From Ampelomyces quisqualis (Eukaryota > Ascomycota > Dothideomycetes > Pleosporales > Phaeosphaeriaceae), in NCBI GenBank assembly GCA_018398575.1, contig JAGTXZ010000024.1, forward strand, positions 124,001 through 188,000: a stretch of DNA of 64,000 bases, written 5' to 3'. Below, one piece after another: positions 22,501 through 33,456 of the stretch (the first letter of the stretch is position 1; every line of letters begins with the position of its first letter). The notes beneath the pieces were generated by a model that had not been told where the DNA came from, did no database searches, and saw nothing but the letters and a program-made list of their open reading frames with translations. The translations under genes were made by a program, and so were the position numbers.

Positions 22501-23157
22501 CCAACCGCGGAACGCGGACAAGAGCGCCCATCATACTGGCCCAAAGACAGCGTGACGACAGACTTCCGCGGCACCCAGTGGACAGCCTTGACCTGGCAGC
22601 CGCTTGTCCAAGCAAGCTCCTTCACCGACACCCCGACGGGCGACAGCAAAGCCATCAAGCGCGGCGACACCCAACTCGCCGTCTTCAAAGTCCGCGGCAA
22701 ATACTACTGCACGCAGCAAATGTGTCCGCACAAGCGCGCCTTTGTCCTTTCCGACGGCCTCATCGGCGACGACCTACCGTCCAACAAACTCTGGGTCTCG
22801 TGTCCGTATCACAAGCGTAACTACCTCCTCTCCGGCGCCGACGCAGGCACCTGCGCCAACGACGACTCGGTCAACATCGCTGTGTTTCCCGTCCAAGAGA
22901 GGAGTGACGGATGGGTCTATGTCCAGCTGCCGAGCATCGAGGAACTAGATGGGGTGCTGGGCACGGCGAAATTCAAGATCAGAAAGAGTGAGACGGAGGA
23001 TCCGTTTGCGGCGCTGGATAGGAAGCTGGAGCGCATGCAGTTCAAGGGCAGGAAAGGGACGCAAGTGTCGCATTTGGAAGGCGGGTTGGGTGAGAAGGGG
23101 AAAGCGGACATGATATTGGCTGGTGGGGAACGGGGCGCGGGCGGATTGGATTGGTGA
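19592..23157 (+). CDS. niiA: Nitrite reductase [NAD(P)H]
   Basis: Three exons, 19592-19851, 19902-20052 and 20101-23157, give 1155 residues. It performs the six-electron reduction of nitrite to ammonium. Domains in order: FAD fold (VVVGLGMVG near residue 73, cut by intron 1), NADPH fold (TVVGGGLLGLEAAKA), a BFD-like [2Fe-2S] domain (CSCHNVT, then CTKAGTGCGGC), and ferredoxin-nitrite reductase halves with the sirohaem/4Fe-4S ligands in SCVGTTWC and GCVREC. A C-terminal Rieske-like domain has CPHKRAF and CPYHKRNY. All cofactor ligands are present. Start ATG 19592 (MAEPVPIV) gives the family length; an in-frame ATG at 19403 would add 63 residues without family character. Expected to be induced with niaD through NirA and GATA factors. 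Confidence 0.97.
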
Positions 23158-24154
23158 TTTTGGAGGAGGTGTGGGTATGTGGGAACGGCGTTTGTAAGCG
23201 TGGAAGATGGTCATATGATGTATCTATCTCCCGAGGATAGGTTGACGCTCGATCGCACAATAGTGGTAAAGGAAAGCAACACGGTGCATTGCGACACTGC
23301 CGTGAGCATGGCCGGTGCGCTGTCATGCGAAGACGTTGCCATTTGCACGCATGACTTGCAAAAGTACCACTGGCTGTGGTGCACTGGGCAAAACGCTGTC
23401 GGCGAGTTTGTCAAGTCCGAGCTCACCACGTATTGATGAATGTATGGATGACCAGAGTCTTCAGCTTCATCCTCAGGCTGCCATCGAGTTGCAGGCGGTC
23501 AGGAGGTCGTTTGACCAGTTGTAATCCGAGGCTGAAGCCCGCCTGCTAAACTTACGGGCTCACAAGAGTGGATTCGTGTTGGTGATGATTGGCCACTGGC
23601 CTGAGTGAAGATCTGGTTGTGTATTGCTTGATTCTTAGAATAGGATGATTCAACACAATCAGTGCTGCTTGGGCGAATCATGTCTCGTTATTCTACTTGA
23701 ACTATTGTCAATATCCCGGCTATGAAATGTTAATGCCCTCATTTGTAGAAGACCGCAGCCGTGAAGTAACCATGTCCTACCTTCACCGTTACCTCAATAC
23801 CACCCGGGGAAGTCCGGAAAGATGAGTGACGTGTCAGGCATGTAATATGGCACCACTGAGAAATTTGTGAGAAACGATTGCTGTCAAATGTCCGATGCGT
23901 GTTGGTTACTAGTGGGAGAACAAACACGTTTGTGCAATGGTTTCATCGACAAGGGCATGGGGCGGACATGTCGCACGCCTTTTGAGGCTGACTATGTTGG
24001 CGGGAGTATATATGGGCGATTTCCGCGGAGGTCATTTCGTGTTCGAGTATCGCTTCTTCATCTTCAACCTTTGTGGATCTTCGCTCGTGTTGTATCGACC
24101 GCAGGACCAGCAACCTGTCGATTGTTCCAACGAGAGTAACGCTGCCGCACAGCC
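23158..24154. other. Intergenic region downstream of niiA
   Basis: About 1 kb with short open frames on both strands and no recognisable domain. It should carry the niiA 3' UTR and the promoter of the next gene. No nitrate transporter is present here or elsewhere in the window. Confidence 0.5.
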
Positions 24155-25081
24155 ATGGGACACATATACTTTGACACTGGTTCAGTTAACGTCAACAACG
24201 ACGCAATAGAGACCTGGTTTCCTGACGTAGCCGCGCAACTTCCATGGGCAGAATTCAATGGCGAGCGCCTGGTAGATAAAATAGCGCATGTGATTGCGCA
24301 ACACGGGGTTGAAAATGTTTCCACCGACAACATTCGGAATACACTCAAGCAGCTTTTCGCCTCGTTTCCGGACACATTGGCAAACAGTGAGCGTGCAGAC
24401 ATGGTCCACGGCAATCTCGACGCTCGGATGACAGAAGACATGCACGGCGGTGCGCCGTGGCAAGGATTGAAAGCGTGTCGACAACGCTTCCTCATCCTCG
24501 CCTGCCTAGCGCGCTGTGCACGTTCGTCGCCTCTCGCCATCGTACTCACAAATTGGCTTACAGAAAACGCCTCCGCCGTATCCAACCACGAAGATTTCCA
24601 CCTTCTTTCCAGCTGGGGCATCGCGCTGCACAAAATGCAGGGCATCATACACGATTCCATTCTTGCCCAGGTAGCGAACAGTCTCATGCATCCTGGACCA
24701 CCGACGTGGCACCCGCCAGCAATGCCGATGCCGATACCCATACCGTATGTCCCGCACGCACGGAAGATGATCGGCGCACCGCCGCATCTCGATCATCACT
24801 ATCGCGGCCGAGGGCGACACAGTGGAGCGATCGCATATCCAGATTGGGCAGTTCGCGCCCGATCGGCGCCTGCATGTCGATTTCGTCCGCGTAGTCCTGA
24901 CTGGAGTGTTGGATACAGGTTGCCGAGACCGGCGTGGGTGGTGCCGGCCATGAGTGGGTTGGCAATGCCTTCGCGTGGGAGGTTGGGTGATTGGGACGAA
25001 GTGAGGTACGAGCAGGATTTGCAGGCGGCTGCGGTGGATAATTTGCAACGGAGAGTGAGGATGTTGGAGTTGACCATGTGA
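24155..25081 (+). CDS. Hypothetical protein
   Basis: A single 308-residue open frame without introns starts at ATG 24155. Residues 1-150 look folded, with helical segments such as RLVDKIAHVIAQHG and NTLKQLFASF and a Cys/Leu-rich helix FLILACLARCARSS. The middle is Pro/Met-rich (MPMPIPIPYVP), followed by an Arg/Gly-rich part and a final helical, coiled-coil-like end (AAAVDNLQRRVRMLELTM). There is no signal peptide or clear membrane segment. I do not recognise the family. Length and the folded N-terminal part argue for a real gene. Confidence 0.6.
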   Translation: MGHIYFDTGSVNVNNDAIETWFPDVAAQLPWAEFNGERLVDKIAHVIAQHGVENVSTDNIRNTLKQLFASFPDTLANSERADMVHGNLDARMTEDMHGGAPWQGLKACRQRFLILACLARCARSSPLAIVLTNWLTENASAVSNHEDFHLLSSWGIALHKMQGIIHDSILAQVANSLMHPGPPTWHPPAMPMPIPIPYVPHARKMIGAPPHLDHHYRGRGRHSGAIAYPDWAVRARSAPACRFRPRSPDWSVGYRLPRPAWVVPAMSGLAMPSRGRLGDWDEVRYEQDLQAAAVDNLQRRVRMLELTM

Positions 25082-25399
25082 CGAGCAGGCGCCATCTCGG
25101 AGAGCGGCGTGTATTCAACTTGAAGAAATGTTTAGCGTCGTCGGTGATTTCAGCTGTTGGTAGATGGCGATGCATAGACTTTGTGGAAATGGCTTTCATG
25201 TACATATTCGATTCAGAGTAGATGATTCTATCCGACATTCAGTACCGCAACACGAGGATGAAGGTGTCGTATAAGACGTACCGATGAGTGAACACAACCA
25301 CTATTTCAATCAAACACCCGAACGCCTTGCTATGTCGATGCCCCTTTATACAATGTGCTAAACATGGTTACAGAATGCCGACCATGCAACAATGCTTAT
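25082..25399. other. Convergent intergenic region
   Basis: 3' flanks of the hypothetical gene and of BOS1. No feature seen. Confidence 0.5.
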
Positions 25400-26288
25400 T
25401 CAGCGCAGGAAGTGAAGAAGCAGCCAGCAGAAGGCGAAAAAGACGACGACGCCCGTCCAGAAGATCCACTTGTCCTGTTTCGCTCTTCGCTCGACCATGC
25501 GTATGGTGTCGCCGCTGATGCCAAGCGTGTTTGCGGCGCTGTACAGTCTCCGCTGGGTGCCCTTGAGCATGTCGCGTTGGTGGCCTAGGTCGCCCAGGAC
25601 GGCGCGGCCCCGGTCCAGGAACTCGTCCAGCTGGTCCGACGTGTGCTTGAAGAAGGTGTTCTCGCGCAACACGTGACCTTCGCGGTCATACTGCTGGGCC
25701 TGGGGGGCGCCGGCCGAGTAGGCGTTGGGGCGGTAGGGGGCCGCGGGGTCGTAGGATCCGGCAGGCGCGAAGGGCGAGTGGGCATAGTTGGCAGGCGCAG
25801 CCTGGTGGGGCAGCGCATAGGGGTTTTCTGGCGTGGCCGCGTGGTGAGGGCGGCGGCCCAGCAGCTCCGTGCGCGCCTCGGTGGTTTGCTGTGTGTTGGT
25901 GTTGTTGTCAGCGCACTGCATCTTTCCCCCGCGCTGCACAGCCGGCCTACAATGTCCTCGTTTGCGCTCTTGATGCGCTTGAAGCTGGCCCGGTACTCGT
26001 CCAGCTCACTGCGGAACTTTCTCAGCCGCTCCGCCGCCTTTTGCTGCTTGGTCAGCACCGGCTCCTGCTCGGCGAGCTTGCCATAGTCGTCGACGGTGCG
26101 CGCAAACGCCGTGAGAGAGGCATTGAGCTGTGCCTGCAGGTGCGGCGACGGCGCTGCTGTGTCGGCAAACTGATCGAGGTCCTTGCGAATCGACGTCGAC
26201 TGTCGCAGGGCCGAGTTGAAGAGGGCGTTCTGTTGGCACGTGAGCAGCTGGACCCTCTGCTGCCAGCCGGGGTGAGGCGGCGTACCAT
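25400..26288 (-). CDS. BOS1: ER-Golgi Qb-SNARE Bos1 (membrin-like)
   Basis: Three exons: 26288-26286 (ATG only), 26229-25951 and 25915-25400, giving 265 residues. Bos1 is the Qb SNARE on ER-derived COPII vesicles and the early Golgi; it pairs with Sed5, Bet1 and Sec22. After the ATG the protein reads NALFNSALRQSTSIRKDL, the conserved Bos1/membrin start, then the N-terminal helices up to SANEDI. A variable linker contains RTELLGRRPHH and TPENPYA. The SNARE motif (LDEFLDRGRAVLGDL...TLGISGDTIRMVERRAKQD) precedes the C-terminal anchor (WIFWTGVVVFFAFCWLLLHFL). Both introns are short with GT..AG ends, and splicing gives one continuous frame. The linker is somewhat longer than in yeast. Confidence 0.9.
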
Positions 26289-26431
26289 GTTGGCAACACG
26301 CGCTGGGGTACGCTTGGAGCCCAAATGTTGTATTGATTGCAGCCTAGCAGGTAGACGGGAGAGACCTTTGTTGTTCGGAACACATTGCATCATGGCCTGC
26401 TCGACAAGTCCAGAGGCACCAGGCTCATGCC

Positions 26432-26523
26432 TGCTTAGTCATGCTGTCACTGATTGCTTAGTCATGCGATCATCAACTGCTTAGTCATGCGATCATTGAC
26501 TGCTTAGTCATGCTTTCATCAAC
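26432..26523. repeat. Four tandem copies of a 23-bp unit in a divergent promoter
   Basis: Units begin at 26432, 26455, 26478 and 26501, each starting TGCTTAGTCATG with a variable second half. Every unit carries TTAGTCA (reverse TGACTAA), an AP-1/Yap-type half-site arrangement, at 26435, 26458, 26481 and 26504. The array is 92 bp and lies between the start codons of BOS1 and the Rieske gene, closer to the latter. Confidence 0.85.
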
Positions 26524-26561
26524 TGCACGCGTCGCACGCGCCTGGTCCTTCACCAACCTCC

Positions 26562-27145
26562 ATGTCATTTGTCCACAACCCGTTCTCGCAGTCGTCGCGG
26601 GCACGCAATGCTTGGTTCTGCGCAGGGCTGACCTCGACCTATCCAAATGTGCACGATTCCAGCCGCGTTTCAGAACAACGCCTGTGTCGCGGCAAGTATT
26701 CACCAACATGTCGCATATTTCATGTGCCACGTGACGATAGCTCAAAGGCTTCCGAAGTCTCCATTGATGATTGGAGGGATCCTGAAGCTGGGGATCCCAA
26801 GGACCAGGTCATGATCTTCCAGTACAAGGGAAAGTTCGTTGCTATCAATCACGTGCGTCCCGCTCAAGTTGATCCCCGCTGTTTCAACATTAACACTGCC
26901 CTCAGGAGTGTCCACATTCATCTTACCCGTTGTCAAATGGATCCGCCTTTGACATTGAAGATTTTGGCGTCGTGTTAAGCTCCGGCATCTCCTGCCCACA
27001 GCACGACTGGTCATTCGATCTTCACACCGGAAAATCAGATCGCGGAAGATACAAGCTCCAAGTGTGGGAAGTTGAGCTACGGCCAGGAAAATTCAAAGAT
27101 GAAGAGACGGAGATATGGGTCAGAAGGCGACAAAAGATTGGATAG
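26562..27145 (+). CDS. Rieske [2Fe-2S] domain protein
   Basis: Exons 26562-26852 and 26906-27145 give 176 residues. After splicing the Rieske motifs are ECPHSSYPLS (C-x-H) and SCPQHDWSFD (C-x2-H), with the expected spacing of about 20 residues, so a two-Cys/two-His [2Fe-2S] cluster can form. The N-terminal part includes NAWFCAGLTSTYPNV and CRIFHVPRDDSSKASEV, which match a small stand-alone fungal Rieske family rather than an oxygenase or complex III subunit. No membrane segment or catalytic domain is attached, so it is probably a soluble ferredoxin-like electron carrier; the partner is unknown. Its promoter carries the tandem TTAGTCA repeats. Confidence 0.85.
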
Positions 27146-27498
27146 CAGGGGCCGTGGTATACAATACAGCCGCAGCACCTGCCTATTCGGGTGATGACAT
27201 CTTGTCAGAATACCTCGTCGATAACATCACCACATCTGCCGAGCAGCTACCGAGCCGCGAGCATAGGCTATCTGGATAATTCTTGGAGAAATCGAGGGGT
27301 AGCCATAATGGAGCTTTTCGCTCTAACTCACAGCGGAAGCTCGTACTGCTCTTGGCCATCGTAATGGAAACTGGTTCTTCGACTTCCTGGCCCGTCCTAC
27401 TGCCGCGTTTGGTACAGGAGCTCAATGTTCCGTTCTTATAAAAAGAACGGCTTTGCCAATTCAAACGGCCTCGCCAAGACTTGCACTCAACTTTCGCC

Positions 27499-29058
27499 AT
27501 GCGTCTCAGATCAGCCATTGCCGGTATCGCCTTACTGGCGACCGTTCAGGCCCATGATGCACACGAGGCTCTTCTGGAGCGGGACTTGGCCCCACCAATT
27601 GCCATTAATGACGAAAGCTACACCAATTGCGCCAACGCAGCATGGCCTCCGTCAAATGTGGGCGTCGAGCTCGTACCACAGGCGCCAAAGGAAGAAGTTG
27701 TGTCCATGTTGGAGGAGATCAGCCCTCAGAACATCGAAGCCATCATAGCAAAGCTAGTCTCTTTTGGTACACGGCATACTCTCGCTACTTTCAACAGCAG
27801 CACACGGGGTATACACGCAGCGCGAGACTGGATTGCGACCGAAATGCAGAGCTATGCAAGAGAGAGCGATGGCAGAATGACCGTTGAGGTACAGAGCTAC
27901 TTGCAGCCAATTGCATCCAGGATTCCGTTTCCCGTGATCATCTCGAACGTGGTAGCAACCATCAAGGGCAGCGAGGTGAGAATTATGGGCAAAACGCGCA
28001 TCTGAAGCACAGACTGATCGTATGTCTACAGACACCAGAGAAAGTATATGTAATGACAGGGCATTACGATAGTCGTGTCACAGATGTGTTAAACTACGAG
28101 GCGGACTCTCCAGGAGCAAACGACGATGCTAGCGGAACAGCGAGTAGGCATTCCGGTTCAGGCTATCACGTCACCAGTACTGATTTCCCCAGTCGCAATG
28201 GAGCTTGCGCGTGTTCTAGCTAAACGCCAACCAAAGTCTACTATCATCCTAGCCGCAGTTGCTGGTGAAGAGCAAGGTCTTTACGGCGCGGGCTATCTCG
28301 CTGGAACGCTCAAGAACTCAAGTACCAATGTGGAAGGCATGCTGAATTGCGACATCGTTGGCTCATCCACCGGTGATCGCGGTCAGAAAGACCCATATAC
28401 TATCCGCGCCTTTGCTCAAGGCCCACCTCCGTCTGAATCAGCCACCAGAGCAGCACAACGGCTTCAAATCGGCGGTGAAAACGATAGCCCTGCTCGAGAG
28501 CTAGCTCGCTTTTCAGCCGAAGTAGCTGGTAATAACGCTACTGGAATGAATATTGCCATCATCTACCGACTCGACCGATTCCTCCGCGGCGGCGATCACA
28601 CGCCATTCTTGACAGCTGGCTACCCAGCGATTCGCTACACCGAGCCAAACGAGAACTTTGCGCATCAACACCAAGACTTGCGGGCAGACAACGGAACCGT
28701 CTACGGCGACCTCATCGACTTCGTCGACTTTGCATACACAGCCCGCGTGGGCAAAGTCAACTTGGCAACTCTATGGTCACTATCCGAAGCTCCAGGCACG
28801 CCACGCAACGTCACAGTCGATACCACTGTCCTCGACAACGATACCAGGCTCAAATGGCTCGCTTCAAATCACACCAATGTAGCTGGCTATGAAATCGTTT
28901 GGCGACCCGTTGCAAGCAGTCTCTGGACGCACGTGGTTGATGTGGGCAACGTCGGTAGTGTGACCCTCCCGCTCAGCAAGGACAATGTCATTTTTGGCGT
29001 GCGCACTGTCGGATCGAATGGGTATAAGAGCCCGGCTGTGTATCCGTTTCCGGGTTAG
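27499..29058 (+). CDS. Secreted M28 family aminopeptidase
   Basis: Exons 27499-27975, 28032-28143 and 28193-29058 give 484 residues. It starts with a signal peptide (MRLRSAIAGIALLATVQA). The dizinc site is complete: His in TGHYDSR, bridging Asp in GANDDASG, catalytic Glu-Glu in AGEEQG, Asp in LNCDIVG and His in ENFAHQHQD. Several N-glycosylation sites occur (NSST, NATG, NVTV). The C-terminal about 90 residues form a fibronectin III-like module (GTPRNVTVDT...TRLKWLASNHTNVAGYEIVWRP). Secreted M28 exopeptidases of this type remove N-terminal residues from peptides outside the cell. The two introns are 56 and 49 bases; the second interrupts the zinc-binding region. Confidence 0.92.
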
Positions 29059-29637
29059 GTATGCTTGTTAGGGGCGGGTACATGTTGAGCTTGCAAGTTG
29101 CAGCAAATTCTCTGCTATGCTGGAGAATTAACGCTAACTTAAGTTGTCGCTTGGGCTCTTGTTCTACGTCTCTATTGGCTTCGGGTCTCTACAAGGTTTC
29201 TTCCTTGGCCTGCTCTTCTTAGCTATTGTAGTAAGCACAACAAAAGTCCTCCTATCCCATCCTTCATCTTGGCTGTTCTTGTAGTGCTTGTGTTGCTTTG
29301 GCTATGCTTTGTGGAATCGGACAAGCAGGATATTGCAGAAGTTTCTCATGATTGGTGCAAGTCGAGGCGGAATTGGCTCACTTTCGCTTTTGATCGTGTT
29401 GAAGTCGGAAAACGCACGATCAAGAGGGCTGAGAGTGGATGAATGATGTTAGGCTGAATGTGCACCCAGCGGACATAATATAAGTTAAGATGAAGGTGTC
29501 GTGGAAAATACCTCTTAAGTTCATGGAGCTTAAAGATTCTTTTGCTCCGCTATAGAAGGGTATCAATCATTCCCATGAAACTGAGCAGATGCACTTCTCT
29601 ACTCCACACACGGACCAAGTATCTCGCCTATCTTTAC
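29059..29637. other. Intergenic region
   Basis: Downstream of the M28 gene. A TTCTT/CTTGG-rich plus-strand stretch near 29150-29330 stands out slightly, but no gene, repeat or RNA was recognised. Confidence 0.4.
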
Positions 29638-30480
29638 CTACACTTTCTCCGCAGCCGAAACACGCAGCTTGGCCAATTCTGTCTCATTCATGACCGCATC
29701 GCAGGTGCGACTGACAAGGAACATCCCCCCCTTCTCTCCTTCCCTCCTCGTCCGCCCAAAAATTCTCTCTGCGTTTGGTCCATCTCCTCCAAACGCACCA
29801 CTCGTCGCCTGACACACGTACCTTTTCGCCGACTCTTCGAAGCGCATCGCAACAAGTCTCATGAACGGATCCCTGACGATCGCTCTAATCCATGGACCCT
29901 GCGATGTCTCCGATGACCCTCGATAGAGGTTCCCAGTGCGCACCATGACGGTTATCGACCGCTTCTCTTCTTGTTCTGCTAGCTCCTCCAAGAGTCGGAG
30001 CATCCATTGTTCCCTTGTGCAACTGCATCCCGATCAGCACCTGTGCGCCCCAATTCCTTCTCTGATCCAGATTCGAGAAATCGCACGTATTCCATACCGC
30101 CTGCTAGGACGCTAATGGCGCCATATCCCGTAGCCATGAACAGTCTATCAATCCTCTCTTGCTTGGCTCGAAGCTCTGCACAAACTTGCTTGACTTCCGC
30201 CCAATAAATTGACTTCGCCCTCGATCCATACAATCTCCGTATTTGGATTCTTGGCGCACAACGCGTCAGAATGGACTTTGAATGCTGCGTAACTGCACTT
30301 GCGACCGATTACGTATGCTTTCAAGTTGATGCCCAAGTCAGCCATCTCGGTTGGCGTCAGCTTGCCTATCGCGGCTGTGCCGCTGACGGACACGGCAACA
30401 TAGCGCGTTGTAGAGGACTGGAGAGCCTCGATATTGGTTGGGATGATGGACAGGGTGACTATTTTGATAGAGATTGCTAA
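29638..30480 (-). pseudogene. Decayed short-chain dehydrogenase gene
   Basis: Parts of one fungal SDR family occur in order on the minus strand: VAVSVSGTAAIGKL (cofactor loop), EIVWIEGEV, then in another frame AEVKQVCAEL and IDRLFMATGYG. After a gap come ISVLAGGMEYV, and in a third frame VMVRTGNLYRG, IVRDPFMRLVAMRFEES and FLVSRTCDAV. The expected start codon reads ATA (KIVTLSII where family members begin with Met). One extra G near 30207 shifts the frame. About 60-80 residues holding the catalytic Tyr/Lys region are missing between MATGYG and SVLAGG. A start loss, a frameshift and a deletion make this a clear relic, read from family knowledge. It lies 3' to another relic on the same strand. 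Confidence 0.75.
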
Positions 30481-30743
30481 TAGTGTGCGATGTTGAGGGG
30501 TAGTGGCTAGATGCTGGCTGTAGGACTCGTTACGGACGAAAAGCGATCCAACATAAACGATGCGGCTGAATCTGTATATTTCTGGGCCGACGTAGACTTC
30601 GGTACCGCATGCCGGGGCGTCGTAAAGTTGTCCAAGGCCTGGTTTGGCAGCATTGTTTTCCCAATCGTACTCGACAAGTGTATGGATGCGCGCAGGCTGA
30701 TCTTTCAAATGCCAGAGAACTTCTCCCACCGACTTCTCGTCTC

Positions 30744-31665
30744 CTAAAAAGTACACACAACCTCGGTATACACTGCACTTTGTAGTGCGTCGCCACCGAG
30801 GTCATCGTCGCATGAAAAGTCGCAATAGATGCACTTTCGCACAATTCCAGATAGCGGTTGCCCAGCGTCATGATGGAACTGTCTTCTTCATCGACCAGCT
30901 TTCTTGCTTCGATGATCTCGTAAGGCGCGGGGCGCAAGCCAGGTACAGTCATGTCTATCTGAGTACAGATTTCCAGTAATGCGACGCCCAGTCTGGCGAG
31001 TGTGAGGTTTCGAACACCGTAGGTGTGTTTCAGATCCAGGGATTTCTTCTTACTTGCTTTTGTGTCAAGACTCCCGTGATCTAGGAACTGATTGCTGAGG
31101 TGTAGGCTTTGCAGCGCGTCCAATATACCTTTGTTGTTTGGCAGCGTCGTGTGCTTGAAATAAGCAATGTCCCGTAGAGTCCATGTTTGCGGTAACCAAG
31201 GTGTTGAGTGATACCGGTACTGGAACACAGCCTCGGCCAGTTTCTGCGCAAGAGTTATCTTCGTGTTCTTCAGGCCCCCCTCGAGTTTGGCCAAGCTCTC
31301 ATAATCTCACGCAAGATGTCGCGGATTCGAGTGATGATGTTTTGGCACAAATCATAATCTCCTTCCATCAAGCTTCGCAATCGTTTTTCAATATCGTTAC
31401 CCTGCTCCTGCCATCTCTTGTCTGTTGGGTGTTCCATCATATCGGAGACCTCAGCTGGATGAGTAACAACCGCCTGGAGCAAAAGACGACAGCTATTGTT
31501 GAAGTTTGCTGCCGCGACATGGAACCCTAGCTGAATTTGGTTTCCAACCTCAGCGTGTCGCGCAAATGTTGTGAGTCTGCTTTTAGTCGTGCTATAATGC
31601 TTCAGTATCTCGACAACTAGTGGAATCACACCAAAGACCAGACCCGCAATCTCGATGCCAGACAT
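30744..31665 (-). pseudogene. Decayed HeLo-like/DUF7580-type gene
   Basis: The N-terminal part (MSGIEIAGLVFGVIPLVVEIL, about 120 residues from ATG 31665) is typical of fungal proteins with an N-terminal HeLo-like region and a C-terminal DUF7580 domain. Near 31300 the frame shifts, continuing as SLAKLEGGLKNTKI. About 200 residues usual for the family are absent, and the conserved C-terminal block follows (KLAEAVFQYRYHSTPWLPQTW, LGVALLEICTQID). A further shift near 30830 moves the ending (RKCIYCDF, LQSAVYTEVVC) into another frame, which ends at TAG 30744. Intact members have roughly 550-600 residues and some relatives act in heterokaryon incompatibility. This copy cannot make a full product. 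Confidence 0.7.
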
Positions 31666-32403
31666 GATCGTGAGAACGCGTTCTTACGTCATTTGACCAG
31701 GCTGGGATCACAAAAGCTTTCTTTGAGCGGGGTGTGTCTTGAGGCGACAAGCATGCGGCCCCCGGGGCGCAGCCACCACAGCCCGTGACGGTATGACGTG
31801 GTTCTCAGCCGCACCTGCATTTCATCAGACAAGGCTACACCAACGAATCACTTTTTTCAAACGCACACTTGTGTTGCCACGATGGCAACAGTTTAGCTCC
31901 TATACATACCGCAACAAGATTTTGATGTCTTGACTTTTCGCACAACGAACCCACCAAATTATTGATCAAATCTGCGTGAAAGTGAAGGGCTTGTAGCAAC
32001 TCCCCCAGCCGGTGCCGATCGACCGACATACCATCGCACTCCACGATATACGGGCGTAAGGAAGGGATTAGGGTTCTGGGAATACGAATGCGAGGTCTGG
32101 AGCAATTGTCACCCTTTTACAAATATGGAATCGCGTAATACCAGTATCGATGGACCCTCCGCTGGCAATTCACCAGAAGAAGAAGGCCTCGTGATGAAGG
32201 TGTTGTCTAAACCTAAGCCCACGATTACGACCCCGGCGAACATACACACAACAACGAAGTTCCCGCGTAATAGCCGACGCATGATGCTGCAGTCAGAGCT
32301 GGCCTCTTCGTGAGTACGTTCATGAGCTTTCAAACTCCACATACAGGCAGCACAATCGGAAGCTGGCCTGATTGCAACACCGGATTCTTCTTATCCTAAA
32401 TCC
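31666..32403. other. Intergenic region or lost 5' exons
   Basis: A plus-strand open frame at 32125-32309 ends at a good donor (GTGAGT) but joins the zinc-finger exon out of phase, so I do not include it. Sequence just upstream of ATG 32404 is open in the zinc-finger frame, so an earlier start is possible. Confidence 0.4.
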
Positions 32404-33456
32404 ATGTACGCACCCACAGTGGTTTCTAGCAGAGCTTCGGCAAGTCACAAACGTCTACCATCTCTACCTCCACAGGCGCGGTCCGGAACGCCGTTCATCT
32501 GTTACATCTGTAACAGACAGATAAAACATCGGAGGATCAAGGACTGGAAGTAAGCTACACTGGCGGTCATCACCTTGAATGACACATCGCTGACAACTCG
32601 ATTTCAGAAAGCACATCTTTGAAGATGTCATAGCCTATGCCTGTCCTTTCGCAGAGTGCTCAATTGTAGACGCATTCTTCCAAGATATTGACGCAATGAT
32701 GGACCCTTTGGAGAAATTTCATGCGTTGGATGTCTCTCTCAGCGAAGTGGTCTGCCCTCTTTGCCTCAACTATTCATCCTCCGATCGTGATGCCCTGTCA
32801 CTACATCTCTCACGCCACATGGAGGAGATAGCTCTTGCAATTCTGCCATCTGCAGTCGACTCTGATACGGATTCTGAGAGCGATTCTGAAAACGAATCTG
32901 ATAACCGTTCTGATGCAAAGCTTGGCAACATATCTGCCGCCCATAGTGAAAGCGAAGTCGAAACAGAGGGCTTCATTGATACCATCGATCCATCAGACCG
33001 ACGAGTGTTCGCAGAGAACGACACTGATTCAATAGCCCATCTAGAATCATCATCTTCAAAACATTCTGGTCAAGTTCCAGACCTAGACAAATATAAATTT
33101 TTATGGTAGGCATTACCGCAATCGAACGCGCTCTGCTACACATTTACTAACAGACAGCAGGGAGCACGCGGCAAACGACGTGTTTGTCACTGGAACCTTC
33201 GATGACTGGCGGAAGACGATTGCCTTAGAGAAGTTAAAGGGTGTCTTCATAAAGACTTTCGAGCTTCCTAACTTGAATCCTAAGGTCCGAACACAGTACA
33301 AGGTGCTCTTGCCTGCTATAGCGCCTTTAGTCGCTGCTGCGGCCCAAATGATCTTGCTAACATGCTCCCCAGTTTGTAGTCGACGGCAATTGGACTATTA
33401 ATGAAATCGAGGCTGCAACACATTATGCGAATCTAGCGACGGCGAAACCTCCCTGA
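32404..33456 (+). CDS. C2H2 zinc-finger protein with C-terminal CBM48/AMPK-type glycogen-binding domain
   Basis: Exons 32404-32549, 32608-33105, 33161-33302 and 33373-33456 give about 289 residues. The first half is the fungal multi-finger module: FICYICNRQIKHRRIKDWKK, YACPFAECSI and VVCPLCLN...LHLSRHMEEIALAILP. An acidic Ser/Asp repeat (SDTDSESDSENESDN) follows. The C-terminal part is a CBM48-like fold crossing two introns: YKFLWEHAANDVFVTGTFDDW, then VRTQYKFVVDGNWTIN. All four exons join in frame with normal splice sites, so the chimera looks expressed. The start is uncertain. The chain stops soon after the CBM core, shorter than expected, and ankyrin-like debris follows, so the gene may be 3'-truncated. 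Confidence 0.6.

Noticed and set aside
23179..23436. 85-residue plus-strand frame right after niiA
   Set aside because: It has no recognisable features, starts 22 bases after the niiA stop, and most likely lies in the 3' UTR.
27262..27290. ATCTGGATAAT reminiscent of a TPP riboswitch segment
   Set aside because: The other conserved parts (CTGAGA and the pyrophosphate-sensing helix) are absent and the adjacent gene is a peptidase.
32125..32309. Possible first exon of the zinc-finger gene (MESRNTSIDG...)
   Set aside because: It ends at a good donor but in a phase that puts the zinc-finger exon out of frame at every nearby acceptor.
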